A DNA stretch of 64,000 nt from JBJHDF01 sp050486405 (GTDB lineage: Bacteria; Pseudomonadota; Gammaproteobacteria; Pseudomonadales; Cellvibrionaceae): contig JBJHDF010000010.1 of NCBI GenBank assembly GCA_050486405.1, positions 62,001 through 126,000 on the forward strand, written 5' to 3'. Below the pieces are notes generated by a model, which did no database searches, was not told where the DNA came from, and saw only the letters and a list, made by a program, of their open reading frames with translations. How positions within the stretch are numbered: position 1 is the first letter of the stretch; each line of letters begins with the position of its first letter. Position numbers and translations under genes: made by a program. This document shows, piece after piece, positions 48,051 through 57,058 of this stretch.

Positions 48051-48062
48051 GGTCGGTTGCCG

Positions 48063-49442
48063 TCAGCGTCCCAGCCCCGGCGGCAGCCCTCCGCCGCCGC
48101 CGGGCATCATGCCGCCCAGGCCGCGCATCATTTTCTGCATGCCGCCACCCTTCATTTTTTTCATCATCTTGGACATCTGCTTGTGCTGCTTGAGCAGGCG
48201 GTTGAGGTCCTGAATCTGGGTGCCGGAGCCCTGGGTGATGCGGCGCTTGCGCGAACCGTTGAGCAGGTCCGGGTTGCGCCGCTCGGCGGGCGTCATGGAA
48301 TTGATGATGGCCTCCATGGACTTGAACTGCTTGCCCATATCCGCCTGCTGGGCCATCTGCGCCATATTGCCCATGCCCGGCAGCTTGTCCAGCATGGAGC
48401 CCAGGCCGCCCATGTTCTGCATCTGCTTCAACTGGTCGCGCAGGTCTTCCAGGTCAAAGCGCTGACCCTTTTTCACCTTGCTGACCAGTTTTTCCGCCTT
48501 GGCGCGATCGATGGTGCGCTCGGCGTCCTCGATCAGCGACATGATGTCGCCCATACCGAGAATCCGCGAGGCGATACGCTCCGGGTGGAAGGGCTCCAGG
48601 GCGTCGACCTTTTCCCCCACGCCCAGAAACTTGATGGGCTTGCCGGTCACCTGCCGCACCGACAGCGCCGCCCCGCCCCGGGCATCACCGTCCGCCTTGG
48701 TCAGCACCACACCGGTGAGCGGCAGCGCCTCGTTGAAGGCCCGGGCGGTGTTCACCGCGTCCTGGCCGATCATGGCGTCGATCACAAACAGGGTTTCGGC
48801 CGGGTCCAGCGCCTTGTGCAGCCCCTGGATTTCCGCCATCAACTCATCGTCGATATGCAGGCGCCCGGCGGTATCCACAATCACCACATCGACAAACTGC
48901 TTTCTGGCGTGGGCCACCGCGTCCCGGGCGATCTGCTCGGGCTTCTGGCTGGTGTCCGAGGGGAAGAACTCCACCTCCACTTCCGCTGCCAGCGTCTGCA
49001 GTTGCTGGATGGCGGCCGGGCGGTAGACGTCGGCGCTGACCACCAGCACCTTTTTCTTCTCGCGCTCCTTGAGAAAGCGCGCCAGCTTGGCCACGGAGGT
49101 GGTCTTGCCCGCGCCCTGCAGGCCAGCCATCAGCACCACTGCCGGCGGCTTCACCGCCAGATTCAAAGCCTCATTGCTCTCGCCCATCACGGCGATCAAT
49201 TCCCGCTCGACAATCTTCAGGAACTGCTGGCCGGGGTTGAGCGCCTTGCTGATCTGCTGGCCCAGCGCCTTGCTGCGCACCTGGGCGACAAAATCCTTCA
49301 CCACCGGCAGCGCCACGTCGGCCTCCAGCAGCGCCTTGCGCACCTCGCGCAGGGTGTCTTTGATATTGTCCTCGGTGATGCGCGCCTTGCCGCTGATCTT
49401 GCGCAGGGACTGGGACAGGCGATCGGTCAGATTTTCAAACAT
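48063..49442 (-). CDS. ffh: Signal recognition particle protein Ffh
   Basis: Ffh is the SRP GTPase that targets inner-membrane proteins with 4.5S RNA and FtsY. The 459-residue product has the N domain, G domain with GLQGAGKTT (about 107) and DTAGR, TKADG, and a methionine-rich M domain (about 295-430) with a Gly/Met-rich end. I chose MFENLTDR at 49442 as start; an in-frame ATG four codons earlier is less typical. It is divergent from the CcsA-like gene, with a shared 162-base promoter region. Confidence 0.96.
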   Translation of the reverse strand: MFENLTDRLSQSLRKISGKARITEDNIKDTLREVRKALLEADVALPVVKDFVAQVRSKALGQQISKALNPGQQFLKIVERELIAVMGESNEALNLAVKPPAVVLMAGLQGAGKTTSVAKLARFLKEREKKKVLVVSADVYRPAAIQQLQTLAAEVEVEFFPSDTSQKPEQIARDAVAHARKQFVDVVIVDTAGRLHIDDELMAEIQGLHKALDPAETLFVIDAMIGQDAVNTARAFNEALPLTGVVLTKADGDARGGAALSVRQVTGKPIKFLGVGEKVDALEPFHPERIASRILGMGDIMSLIEDAERTIDRAKAEKLVSKVKKGQRFDLEDLRDQLKQMQNMGGLGSMLDKLPGMGNMAQMAQQADMGKQFKSMEAIINSMTPAERRNPDLLNGSRKRRITQGSGTQIQDLNRLLKQHKQMSKMMKKMKGGGMQKMMRGLGGMMPGGGGGLPPGLGR

Positions 49443-49604
49443 GGCAAATTCCACAACTCGGTTGGCGCGCTTGGTTGGCCGGGATTATACCCGAATCAGC
49501 AATGCCAGCGAAAACCCGGCCGATTGCCGGCGGCGGCTTCTCTTTATCAGCCCCTTGTGACACACTTTGCCGCTGGACAAAGCGCTGCAAACTGCGGAAA
49601 CCCC

Positions 49605-50399
49605 ATGATCCTCGCTGTCAATATCCTCGCCCTGGCCATCTACGGCGGCGCCAGCCTCTACCTGGCGGAGCGCCTGCTGCGCCAGCGCATCGTGCCCCGG
49701 GCCTCGCTGCTGCTGGTGGCGGCCCTGGCGCTGGTGGTACACGCCCTGGGCCTGTGCGGCCTGGTGATCACCGACAGCGGGCTGCAACTGGGCTTCTTTC
49801 GCGCCTCGTCGCTGATCTTCTGGGTGGTCAATCTGCTGGTGCTGCTCAGCAGCCTGAAAAAGCCCCTGCACAACCTGTTTATCCTACTGTTCCCCCTCTC
49901 CGCCCTGTCGGTGCTGGCGTCGGTGGTGGGCAGCAACGACGCCGGCGCCCTGGACCTGGATTACGGCCTGGCCAGCCACGTACTGCTGTCTCTGCTGGCC
50001 TACAGCCTGCTCACCGTGGCCACCCTGCAGGCGCTGTTTCTGGCCTTTCAGAACCGGCAACTGAAACACAAGCATCCCACCGGCAGCGTGCGCCTGTTGC
50101 CGCCCCTGCAGACCATGGAGTCGCTGCTGTTCGAACTGCTCTGGGCCGGCCAGATTCTGCTCACCCTGTCCATTATTTCCGGCTTCATCTTTCTGGAAGA
50201 CCTGTTCGCACAGCATCTGTCCCACAAAACCGTCTTCTCCATTGCCGCCTGGGTCATCTACGCCCTGCTCCTCTGGGGCCGGCACCGTCTGGGCTGGCGG
50301 GGCTACACCGCCATCCGCTGGGCCCTGGGCGGCTTCGCCATGCTGATGCTGGCCTACTTCGGCAGCAAACTGGTGCTGGAGATCATCCTCGGCCGATAA
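49605..50399 (+). CDS. CcsA/YpjD-like cytochrome c assembly family membrane protein
   Basis: This 264-residue membrane protein has about eight transmembrane helices and belongs to the CcmC/CcsA/HemX superfamily, as in the ypjD gene found next to ffh in other gammaproteobacteria. The C-terminal half carries conserved His residues (LSHKTVFSIAAWVIYALLLWGRHRLGWRG). Only this last part of a long plus-strand reading frame is coding; the rest lies antisense to ffh and the GDPD gene. Precise function is unclear. Confidence 0.85.
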   Translation: MILAVNILALAIYGGASLYLAERLLRQRIVPRASLLLVAALALVVHALGLCGLVITDSGLQLGFFRASSLIFWVVNLLVLLSSLKKPLHNLFILLFPLSALSVLASVVGSNDAGALDLDYGLASHVLLSLLAYSLLTVATLQALFLAFQNRQLKHKHPTGSVRLLPPLQTMESLLFELLWAGQILLTLSIISGFIFLEDLFAQHLSHKTVFSIAAWVIYALLLWGRHRLGWRGYTAIRWALGGFAMLMLAYFGSKLVLEIILGR

Positions 50400-50475
50400 T
50401 CCTCGACCGAGGTTGATTAACCGCTAAAAGTCCTTCAAGATAGCCAGCCCTGCGGCAATACGGGCTGACGGTTTC

Positions 50476-51759
50476 TTGAGCGACGTACCCCTGCACATCC
50501 TCTTTGTGGTCCTGGTTGGACTGCTGTTCCTCTCTGCGTTTTTCTCCAGCTCGGAAACCGGGATGATGGCGATCAACCGCTATCGCCTGCGCCATCTGAC
50601 CAAACAGGGCAACCGCAATGCCATGCGCGTCACCGAGCTGCTGCGCCGGCCCGATCGCCTGATCGGTCTGATCCTGATCGGCAACAATCTGGTCAACGTC
50701 TTCGCCGCCTCTCTCGCCACCGTGATCGGCATGCGCCTGTACGGCGACGCCGGCATCGCCGTCGCCGGCGTACTGCTCACCCTGGTGATGCTGATATTCG
50801 CCGAAGTGACGCCAAAAACCATGGCCAGCCTGCACCCGGAGCGCGTGGCCTTTGCCACCAGTTGGGTGCTGCGCCCGCTGTCGTACGTCTGCTATCCCAT
50901 CGTGGTGGCGGTGAACTTTTTTGCCAACAACATCAACAAACTGTTCGGCGTCGACGTCAAGCTGCACAAACACGTGGAACACCTGCACCCGGACGAACTG
51001 CGCACCGTGGTGGACGAAGCCGGCGACCTGCTGCCGGATCAGCACCAGGGCATGCTGCTCAACGTGCTGGACCTGGAAAAGTCCACGGTCGAAGACATCA
51101 TGATCCCGCGCAACGAAGTCACCGGCCTGGACCTGGACGACAGCATCCCGGAACTGCTGGAACAGATCCGCACCAGTGAATACACCCGGCTGCCGGTGTA
51201 CGAAGACAACATCAACAACGTGATCGGCGTGCTGCACCTGCGCAACGCGCCGCGCTTTATCCTCGGCGAGGAACACAGCATCACCCACGACGCCATCCGC
51301 CAGCACCTGAGCGAACCCTACTTTGTGCCGGAGTCCACGCCCCTGCACACCCAGTTGATGAACTTCCAGAAACTGAAGAACCGTATGGCGCTGGTGGTGG
51401 ACGAGTACGGCGAGGTACAGGGCATAGTCACCCTGGAAGACCTGCTGGAAGAAATTGTCGGCGACTTCACCACCAACTCCGCCGAGGAAGATGACCAGGA
51501 CATTATCGCCCAGGACCACGGCTGGTACCGCATCGACGGCGGCACCTTTATCCGCGACATCAACCGCGCCCTGCACTGGAAACTCCCCACCGACGGCCCC
51601 AAGACCCTGAACGGCCTGGCCATGGAATACCTGGAAAGCATCCCGGACGCCAATATCGGTTTTCAGCTGGACGGCTACCGCTTTGAAACGGCGGAGATTA
51701 CGGACAAGATGATTGCGTGGATGAAGGTCAAGAAGGTAGGTGGGGTTAAAAAGGCTTAG
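50476..51759 (+). CDS. CNNM/CorC-HlyC family transport protein (YfjD-like)
   Basis: The 427-residue protein has a DUF21/CNNM membrane domain (about 1-185, FFSSSETGMMAINRYRLRH is diagnostic), a CBS-domain pair (about 205-330, IMIPRNEVTGLD and ALVVDEYGEVQGIVTLEDLLEEIVG) and a C-terminal CorC_HlyC domain (about 345-425). The family is linked to Mg2+ homeostasis and related ion transport. The start is a TTG, which gives the family-typical MSDVPLHILF; its ribosome site is weak. It follows the CcsA-like gene by 76 bases. Confidence 0.9.
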   Translation: MSDVPLHILFVVLVGLLFLSAFFSSSETGMMAINRYRLRHLTKQGNRNAMRVTELLRRPDRLIGLILIGNNLVNVFAASLATVIGMRLYGDAGIAVAGVLLTLVMLIFAEVTPKTMASLHPERVAFATSWVLRPLSYVCYPIVVAVNFFANNINKLFGVDVKLHKHVEHLHPDELRTVVDEAGDLLPDQHQGMLLNVLDLEKSTVEDIMIPRNEVTGLDLDDSIPELLEQIRTSEYTRLPVYEDNINNVIGVLHLRNAPRFILGEEHSITHDAIRQHLSEPYFVPESTPLHTQLMNFQKLKNRMALVVDEYGEVQGIVTLEDLLEEIVGDFTTNSAEEDDQDIIAQDHGWYRIDGGTFIRDINRALHWKLPTDGPKTLNGLAMEYLESIPDANIGFQLDGYRFETAEITDKMIAWMKVKKVGGVKKA

Positions 51760-51771
51760 CTCTAATCGGTT

Positions 51772-52029
51772 CTACGCTTGCGGCGACACTTCCTGCCCGT
51801 GACGCCACAATTCATACTCACTGATATCGATATCACCATTCCAAACCACTGCGTATCCGCCCTGTTCAACTTTCACAGATTTAAACAAATCGGGATTCTT
51901 TAGCGGCGAAAACATTTCACGCTTCAGCAACGGCGTTACATCGTACTTTCTCAGCTGGCTATTATCAAACTCAACGAGCAAAGTGTGATTGTCAATGGCA
52001 GAAGCTGATTTTACCCTTGGATACTGCAT
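51772..52029 (-). CDS. DUF2442 domain protein
   Basis: The 85-residue protein matches the DUF2442 pattern: HTLLVEFDNSQLRKYDVTPLL, a central GGYAVVWNGDIDIS and a C-terminal YELWRHGQ. Relatives often sit next to DUF4160 proteins in toxin-antitoxin-like pairs. No such partner is visible here, so this looks like an orphan. It is convergent with the CorC-like gene. Confidence 0.8.
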   Translation of the reverse strand: MQYPRVKSASAIDNHTLLVEFDNSQLRKYDVTPLLKREMFSPLKNPDLFKSVKVEQGGYAVVWNGDIDISEYELWRHGQEVSPQA

Positions 52030-52090
52030 GACTTACCCCACAAGCCAACCTGACTTCTTGAGCCCTTGATTCTCTCGTATAAAGCGGGCA

Positions 52091-52618
52091 CTAAGGATTA
52101 ACGATAATGTCCTGCTTAAATCTTTGCCTTGGAAGGCCATCAATATAGTCCACGTCTACCGTAATCTCATCCTCATTCCCATGAACAACAGAGTGCTCAG
52201 TGACTACCCAATCCTCAGAAAAGTAGCAGAAAATACTTACCCGCCTTCCATCCGAATCCTCAGCTGCAATAGATCTACTATGATATCTACCCGGATTTAG
52301 TTTTCTATATTCAGCATACAAGCGCTCGATTTCCGCCTCACCAATAGCTTCTGTATTCCGCCTAAAACCTGGACGCCATATGAGAATATTTCGATTAATA
52401 TGACATTCAGCGTAGCTTTCAAGCATCCCTTGAGGCTCGCTAACCTCAAAACTCAAGTCGACCGCCTGGCAATCATGACCAATAGAGTAGCTTAGATCAA
52501 TTCGACCCGAGAAAGAATCTCTGGGAATACTATCGCTGCAAGGATCACCAATACCAAGAGACAATCCAACGGCAACATCTGCAAGCAGCATCAGGATCAG
52601 AGTAATTCTGATTTTCAT
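52091..52618 (-). CDS. Hypothetical secreted protein
   Basis: This is a 175-residue protein I do not recognise. It has an N-terminal signal peptide (KIRITLILMLLADVAVGLSLG) and a mature part with four cysteines (DPCSD, HDCQAV, AECHIN, IFCYFSED), suggesting disulfides. I chose the ATG at 52618; the longer start has no signal peptide. The gene is more AT-rich than the housekeeping genes to its left. The 274-base gap to the subtilase gene holds nothing I can call. Confidence 0.6.
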   Translation of the reverse strand: MKIRITLILMLLADVAVGLSLGIGDPCSDSIPRDSFSGRIDLSYSIGHDCQAVDLSFEVSEPQGMLESYAECHINRNILIWRPGFRRNTEAIGEAEIERLYAEYRKLNPGRYHSRSIAAEDSDGRRVSIFCYFSEDWVVTEHSVVHGNEDEITVDVDYIDGLPRQRFKQDIIVNP

Positions 52619-52892
52619 TTGAAAGTCACCGAACGCTTTTCTGCACGCTAATAGCCACAAGCTAAACACTCTGAGCTATCGCTTGTTGAGTATTCCGCAT
52701 ACCAATAATGCCAGTCATTGATTTTCCCGTAGCCAACTACAGGCAAGAATACCATCATTTAGTCAACCTTCTGCCTCAAGAACTCCGACTCTCGCTCAGA
52801 AATGCTCACACGACTACTGACACCTATGACATAGCTGGACCCGCCCAATTAGCAGGGCGGACCAGCTACTATACACCAATACAACATCTGGA

Positions 52893-55124
52893 CTAGTTCA
52901 ACTTTCTTATGCTCAACTCATTATTGAACAGGCGCGGATGCCAAACTCCTCTCACTTCGGCCCTGACGCCCCACAATAAGGGCCTTTCATCCAAAACCCC
53001 GTGGCTGCTAACCAGGTTATGCAGATTAACCTGAACTGAACACACGTTTCCACTACATCTCTGCGAATCGGAAACTGTTACAGTACCCCAGGTCCCTTGT
53101 ACATTATGACCAGGCCTGATGCTCAGGGTAATTTCGTAGCGAGAAGCACCTTCTACTCGCACCCATTCAAAAGCAACAACATTTCTTAGTACGCCCGGAG
53201 ATCCGGTAGTTTCGTAATCCCTGACGATGTGTGAGGGAGGTGATGCGGGCACAACACCGATATGCCGGGTACGAACTACGGAATAAGTCGGCTTTCGCAC
53301 CCCGTCATTCTCGTATACGTAACCAAGCAGATCAGTAGCAAACTCCGTCATATAACCAGCGTCTTGCATTTCGCCCATCCTGCCCTCGGGAAAAATCGCA
53401 TAATCATCTCTTTCTGCGTTGTAGCCCCGAAGCAACATCACTGTGCCATCGGGCTGGGGAGAGGATATTGGGTATACATATCCCTCTATGCCGTCCAGCT
53501 TGAAGCCATTAAAACGATAGGTTAATACTTCGTCCGAAGAGGTAACATAAGCAGTGTTGGTATTTAACGGACTGTCCTCACACACCGACTCCCTACGACC
53601 ATCACCACACTTCCAGCTCAACCGATACAAAGGAGCCAACCTCTCCGGTCCCATCGGGTTTTCGTCTGTGGTAAACACCCATACCTCAGCCCTAGGCCTA
53701 TCGGACAAGCTGCCACCGGGAAATCTGAAATAGCCGTGCGGGGAGGCCCCATGGAATATGTTTGCGCCTATGGGAGAGTAGGCTGTTCCGGACTGAACGT
53801 GTGGCAGCAACTCTCCCTTAATCGCACTGAGAGCCATCTGAGGAACGATGGTATAAAAATGGTCCCCGCGAGACGCACTGTACATTGAGAACAAAGGTGT
53901 CAATCTGGAAGGATTGGTCGACAATGCAGCATGCACCGCCCGCTCTGCGTTTACCATGCCGGAGCCAACGACGTTATAATTTTTTATGCAATACTTCATA
54001 ACCTTCCAGTCAATTGTACAATTGTCAGAATGCCTTGAATCAAACGTGTAAAACGTGGAATCAAGCTCGCTCAGTTCGTTAGCGGATGCCGAATATAAAT
54101 CCGAACTTCGCCGCAAAATTTCTTTTACTTCACGAACATTCAACAGGGGATTTATACTTCTAACCAAACCAGCTACCGCTGAAACATGTGGTGCCGCCAT
54201 AGAGGTACCGGACATCAGACCAACACCATCTCCCGGCCTAAAGAGATCGATGCCTTCCTCATCAGAAAATCCTTTGCCCGGAAAATATGTAGTATTGACA
54301 ATATAGCCGGAAAGAATATCAGCTCCTGGAGCCATAACCCCGCCTTCAAGAACTGGCTGAGAAGTTGAGTCAGCCGGGATGACGTTAAAGTCCCATTTTG
54401 TCCAGGATAACGGAGATGTATCATCCCTCGCGACCGCGCCCACAGCGAGCACATTGGGCCAAAAGGCAGGCATTCCCGGATTTCTTAACCGAACACCATC
54501 ATAAACGTTAACTCTGCCATAGTTGCCGGCAGAGGCGACAACCAAAATGTCCCTTTGAACGGCGGAATTGATTGCAGCCCTCAGTAGCTCCAACTCAGCA
54601 ACCCGATTCTCCACTTGAGAATCTGTTCGGACGGAATCACTTACAATAAAGTGTGTCGTACTGTAGTTAATGACCTGCGCACCCGCTCTCGTGGACTCCT
54701 CAATCGCCCGAACATTGGCATTCATACTCACACTGGAGTCTGTAAAAGGTTCTATATTGGTATACTGGAGAATCAAGCTGCACCCAGGGCAGCCTCCCAC
54801 TATCCCGCCATCTGCACCCACTGTACCGGCAACATGTGTACCGTGGCTTCTGGCAGTAGACTCCAATTGAGACCCCACATCAGAAAATTGCCTTCTAACA
54901 CCAGAGAACTCATTTCGATCCACAACATCTTGCCACCCTATCGTATCAACGATAGCCACATAGGCGTTTCCTCGGGTAATGTTCCATGCTTCTGGAAAGT
55001 CCATCGCATGGATACCCCAAAGATGTGTTTTGGGGTCATTAGTTGGCGTTAAATAGTCGTGATCTTGTGCGGACGCACTGAATACCGAGAAAAATACTAG
55101 CGTTATCAAAATATTCTTTTTCAT
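52893..55124 (-). CDS. Secreted S8 (subtilisin-like) serine peptidase with C-terminal accessory region
   Basis: The 743-residue protein has a signal peptide (KKNILITLVFFSVFSASAQ). Its S8 catalytic domain (about 30-390) shows Asp in VAIVDTIG, His in SHGTHVAGTVG, Asn in SAGNYG and Ser in MSGTSMAAPHVSA. After it comes a region (about 405-600) with repeats like MYSASRGDHFYTI and YRLSWKCGDG, resembling the DUF5648-type sugar/surface-associated module, then a terminal beta-rich domain with two disulfide-prone cysteines. AAGGAG lies 8 bases before the chosen ATG. It is AT-richer than neighbouring core genes and probably secreted for protein scavenging. Confidence 0.9.
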   Translation of the reverse strand: MKKNILITLVFFSVFSASAQDHDYLTPTNDPKTHLWGIHAMDFPEAWNITRGNAYVAIVDTIGWQDVVDRNEFSGVRRQFSDVGSQLESTARSHGTHVAGTVGADGGIVGGCPGCSLILQYTNIEPFTDSSVSMNANVRAIEESTRAGAQVINYSTTHFIVSDSVRTDSQVENRVAELELLRAAINSAVQRDILVVASAGNYGRVNVYDGVRLRNPGMPAFWPNVLAVGAVARDDTSPLSWTKWDFNVIPADSTSQPVLEGGVMAPGADILSGYIVNTTYFPGKGFSDEEGIDLFRPGDGVGLMSGTSMAAPHVSAVAGLVRSINPLLNVREVKEILRRSSDLYSASANELSELDSTFYTFDSRHSDNCTIDWKVMKYCIKNYNVVGSGMVNAERAVHAALSTNPSRLTPLFSMYSASRGDHFYTIVPQMALSAIKGELLPHVQSGTAYSPIGANIFHGASPHGYFRFPGGSLSDRPRAEVWVFTTDENPMGPERLAPLYRLSWKCGDGRRESVCEDSPLNTNTAYVTSSDEVLTYRFNGFKLDGIEGYVYPISSPQPDGTVMLLRGYNAERDDYAIFPEGRMGEMQDAGYMTEFATDLLGYVYENDGVRKPTYSVVRTRHIGVVPASPPSHIVRDYETTGSPGVLRNVVAFEWVRVEGASRYEITLSIRPGHNVQGTWGTVTVSDSQRCSGNVCSVQVNLHNLVSSHGVLDERPLLWGVRAEVRGVWHPRLFNNELSIRKLN

Positions 55125-55235
55125 TCCATATTCTCCTTCACTAGAGATTAAGTTACTTTGAGCGCTCCCTGAACACTCCATCCGTGGCTGGAATCGCCAA
55201 GCAATCACGCAGCGCTTCCAAGACCGGACCTCAAT

Positions 55236-55253
55236 GCAGCATACGCTGCATCT
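55236..55253. repeat. Inverted repeat upstream of the subtilase gene
   Basis: There are perfect 7-base arms ATGCAGC and GCTGCAT with a 4-base spacer, 112 bases before the peptidase ATG. It is a candidate operator; nothing links it to a regulator. The rest of the 252-base gap shows nothing callable. Confidence 0.4.
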
Positions 55254-55376
55254 CCCCTGGGATCTGTTAAATACGGTAACAATGTGTAGGAACAATGCCT
55301 AGGGGAGCCCAGCATTATAAAGTAATATCTGAAACAGTGGTAACACTAAGAAACCCAGACGCTCGCCGAGCAACCC

Positions 55377-56966
55377 TCAGTAAAACAGCAACTCTGCCCC
55401 CACCCGCTCGATCAGCAGCTCGCGGTAGTATTCGGCCTTGGCGATATGCAGGGTTTCGAGGGGGTTGAAGTCGTCGGTGATGATGATCTTACTGTCTCCG
55501 CGCACGTCCACTTCGAGATTTTCCAGCCAGTGCACCTGACGCCGGTAGAGCGGTGCCGGGTCCAGCATCAAGGGTTGATCAGACACGAAGAAGACGTAAT
55601 CGTTAAAAGTAGCGCCTGGGGCCGAAACAAAGGTACGCCGGTGGGGAAACACCTGATCCAGCGTTCTGGCAACGGCCTCAACCGGCGCCTGATCGCCCTC
55701 GGTGGTCAGGCCGACGAAGTTGACCGCCAGAATACCCCCCGGATTCAAGCGCTGCTTGAGCTTCTCGAACATTTCCAGGCTGAGCAGATGAATAGGCTCG
55801 GCGCCGCCGGTAAAGCAATCGTGAATAATGAAATCGTAGGTTTTCTCGATATGATTGATCTGATAGCGGGCATCGCCCACGATCACGTCTCCGGTCGGCG
55901 TAAAGTTGAAGTAGGTTGTCGCGATATCCGCAACCACCGGGTCGATCTCCATGGAGTCAGTGGCAATGCCGTATTCCGCGTAGGTATTTACAAGATGACC
56001 AGCGCCCAGCCCCACCAACAGAGCCGAGTCCGCCTGCGGATTGAACAGCGGCAGCAGCCCGACCACGTACTGGTAGCCGAGCACACTCATGCCCGTGGAC
56101 AAATCCTCGCCGCCAATGGTGGAGCCGCCGGACATCAACCAGCGGATGCCCTGCTCGGGTTGATCCACCACCCGCACCCAGCCGTAGGGGCTCTCGGCTT
56201 CAAACACCAACTCAGAGCCAGGGTAGTGGCGATTGCTCATCTGGCCCGCCACACCGATATACGCCACAGCCGCCAGTGCCGCCGTCGTCGCGCCCCACAG
56301 AGGCAGCGACAAGCGTGCGCGCAAGCGCTTGCGCTCAAACAGCGCCAGCACAAAGGCCATGGCAAACATCAATACACTCAGGCTGACAATGATCGTCTGT
56401 GTGCCAAAGATCGGGAGCAGGTAAAAACCCAGCAGGAGCGTACCGGCAACACTGCCCAGCGTGCTGATGGCGTATACGGTTCCCGCCGTCCTACCCACCC
56501 GCTCAAGGCCACTGGTGGCCATCTTGATCACATAGGGGCCTACCATCCCCAGCATGATCAGGCAGGGCGTAAACAAAATCAGCGCGCTGGTGAGCGCACC
56601 CCAACGCAAGCCAAAAATATTGGTCGCCAATTGCACCGGTTTACTGATTAGCGGGATGACACCGATAAGAATGCCCGTAACCAGCAAAATGTGCGAAAGG
56701 CGCAACCAGGGCGCGGTATCGGCCAATCGCCCACCGATAAGGTAGCCGATCGCCAGCGCCAACAGTGCCGTTGACAGCAGCGATGACCAGACAATCATGC
56801 TGACCCCGTAGTAGGGCCCGATTATGCGGGTACCAAGCAGCTCGATCATCATCACCGTCGCCCCGGTTATGGACGCCGTGACGTAGAAAAGCAGTCGATC
56901 TGTTTGCGTGAGCGGCGGGTGTTCAGCGGCACTGGCCGCGCTGCGACGTGTTTTCTGCTTGGGCAT
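55377..56966 (-). CDS. Fused membrane/spermidine synthase-like protein
   Basis: The 529-residue protein has an N-terminal membrane domain (about 20-245) with seven or more helices, including a family-typical first helix followed by ELLGTRIIGPYYG. The C-terminal spermidine-synthase-like methyltransferase fold (about 255-525) has a SAM-binding GLGAGHLVNTYAEYG, MEIDPVV and GDARYQI. The acidic residues needed for polyamine binding are not evident (DCFTGGAEP instead of the usual DxTDP), so true spermidine synthase activity is doubtful. Substrate is unknown. Confidence 0.85.
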   Translation of the reverse strand: MPKQKTRRSAASAAEHPPLTQTDRLLFYVTASITGATVMMIELLGTRIIGPYYGVSMIVWSSLLSTALLALAIGYLIGGRLADTAPWLRLSHILLVTGILIGVIPLISKPVQLATNIFGLRWGALTSALILFTPCLIMLGMVGPYVIKMATSGLERVGRTAGTVYAISTLGSVAGTLLLGFYLLPIFGTQTIIVSLSVLMFAMAFVLALFERKRLRARLSLPLWGATTAALAAVAYIGVAGQMSNRHYPGSELVFEAESPYGWVRVVDQPEQGIRWLMSGGSTIGGEDLSTGMSVLGYQYVVGLLPLFNPQADSALLVGLGAGHLVNTYAEYGIATDSMEIDPVVADIATTYFNFTPTGDVIVGDARYQINHIEKTYDFIIHDCFTGGAEPIHLLSLEMFEKLKQRLNPGGILAVNFVGLTTEGDQAPVEAVARTLDQVFPHRRTFVSAPGATFNDYVFFVSDQPLMLDPAPLYRRQVHWLENLEVDVRGDSKIIITDDFNPLETLHIAKAEYYRELLIERVGAELLFY

Positions 56967-57006
56967 ATTCAGCCACCCCTTATTGTTTTAGCAATAGCAT
57001 AAAGCC

Positions 57007-57033
57007 AAAAACGGGGGGCATAAAGCCCCCCGT
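57007..57033 (-). terminator. Rho-independent terminator of the LPMO gene
   Basis: The minus strand has a perfect 9-base-pair stem ACGGGGGGC/GCCCCCCGT with a 5-base loop, followed by a run of T residues that begins in the stem (TTTTT). It starts 26 bases after the LPMO stop and lies before the next gene on the same strand. Confidence 0.9.
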
Positions 57034-57058
57034 ATGCGCAGTTACAATAACAACAATC

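Noticed and set aside
47652..49604. Long plus-strand open frame (over 600 codons) running into the CcsA-like gene
   Set aside because: It is antisense to ffh and the GDPD gene, is His/Gln/Arg-rich as expected from a GC-rich reverse frame, and matches no family. Only the part from 49605 is coding.
52708..52896. Plus-strand 62-codon ORF between two minus-strand genes
   Set aside because: No ribosome-binding site, no recognisable motif, and it runs into the peptidase 3' end.
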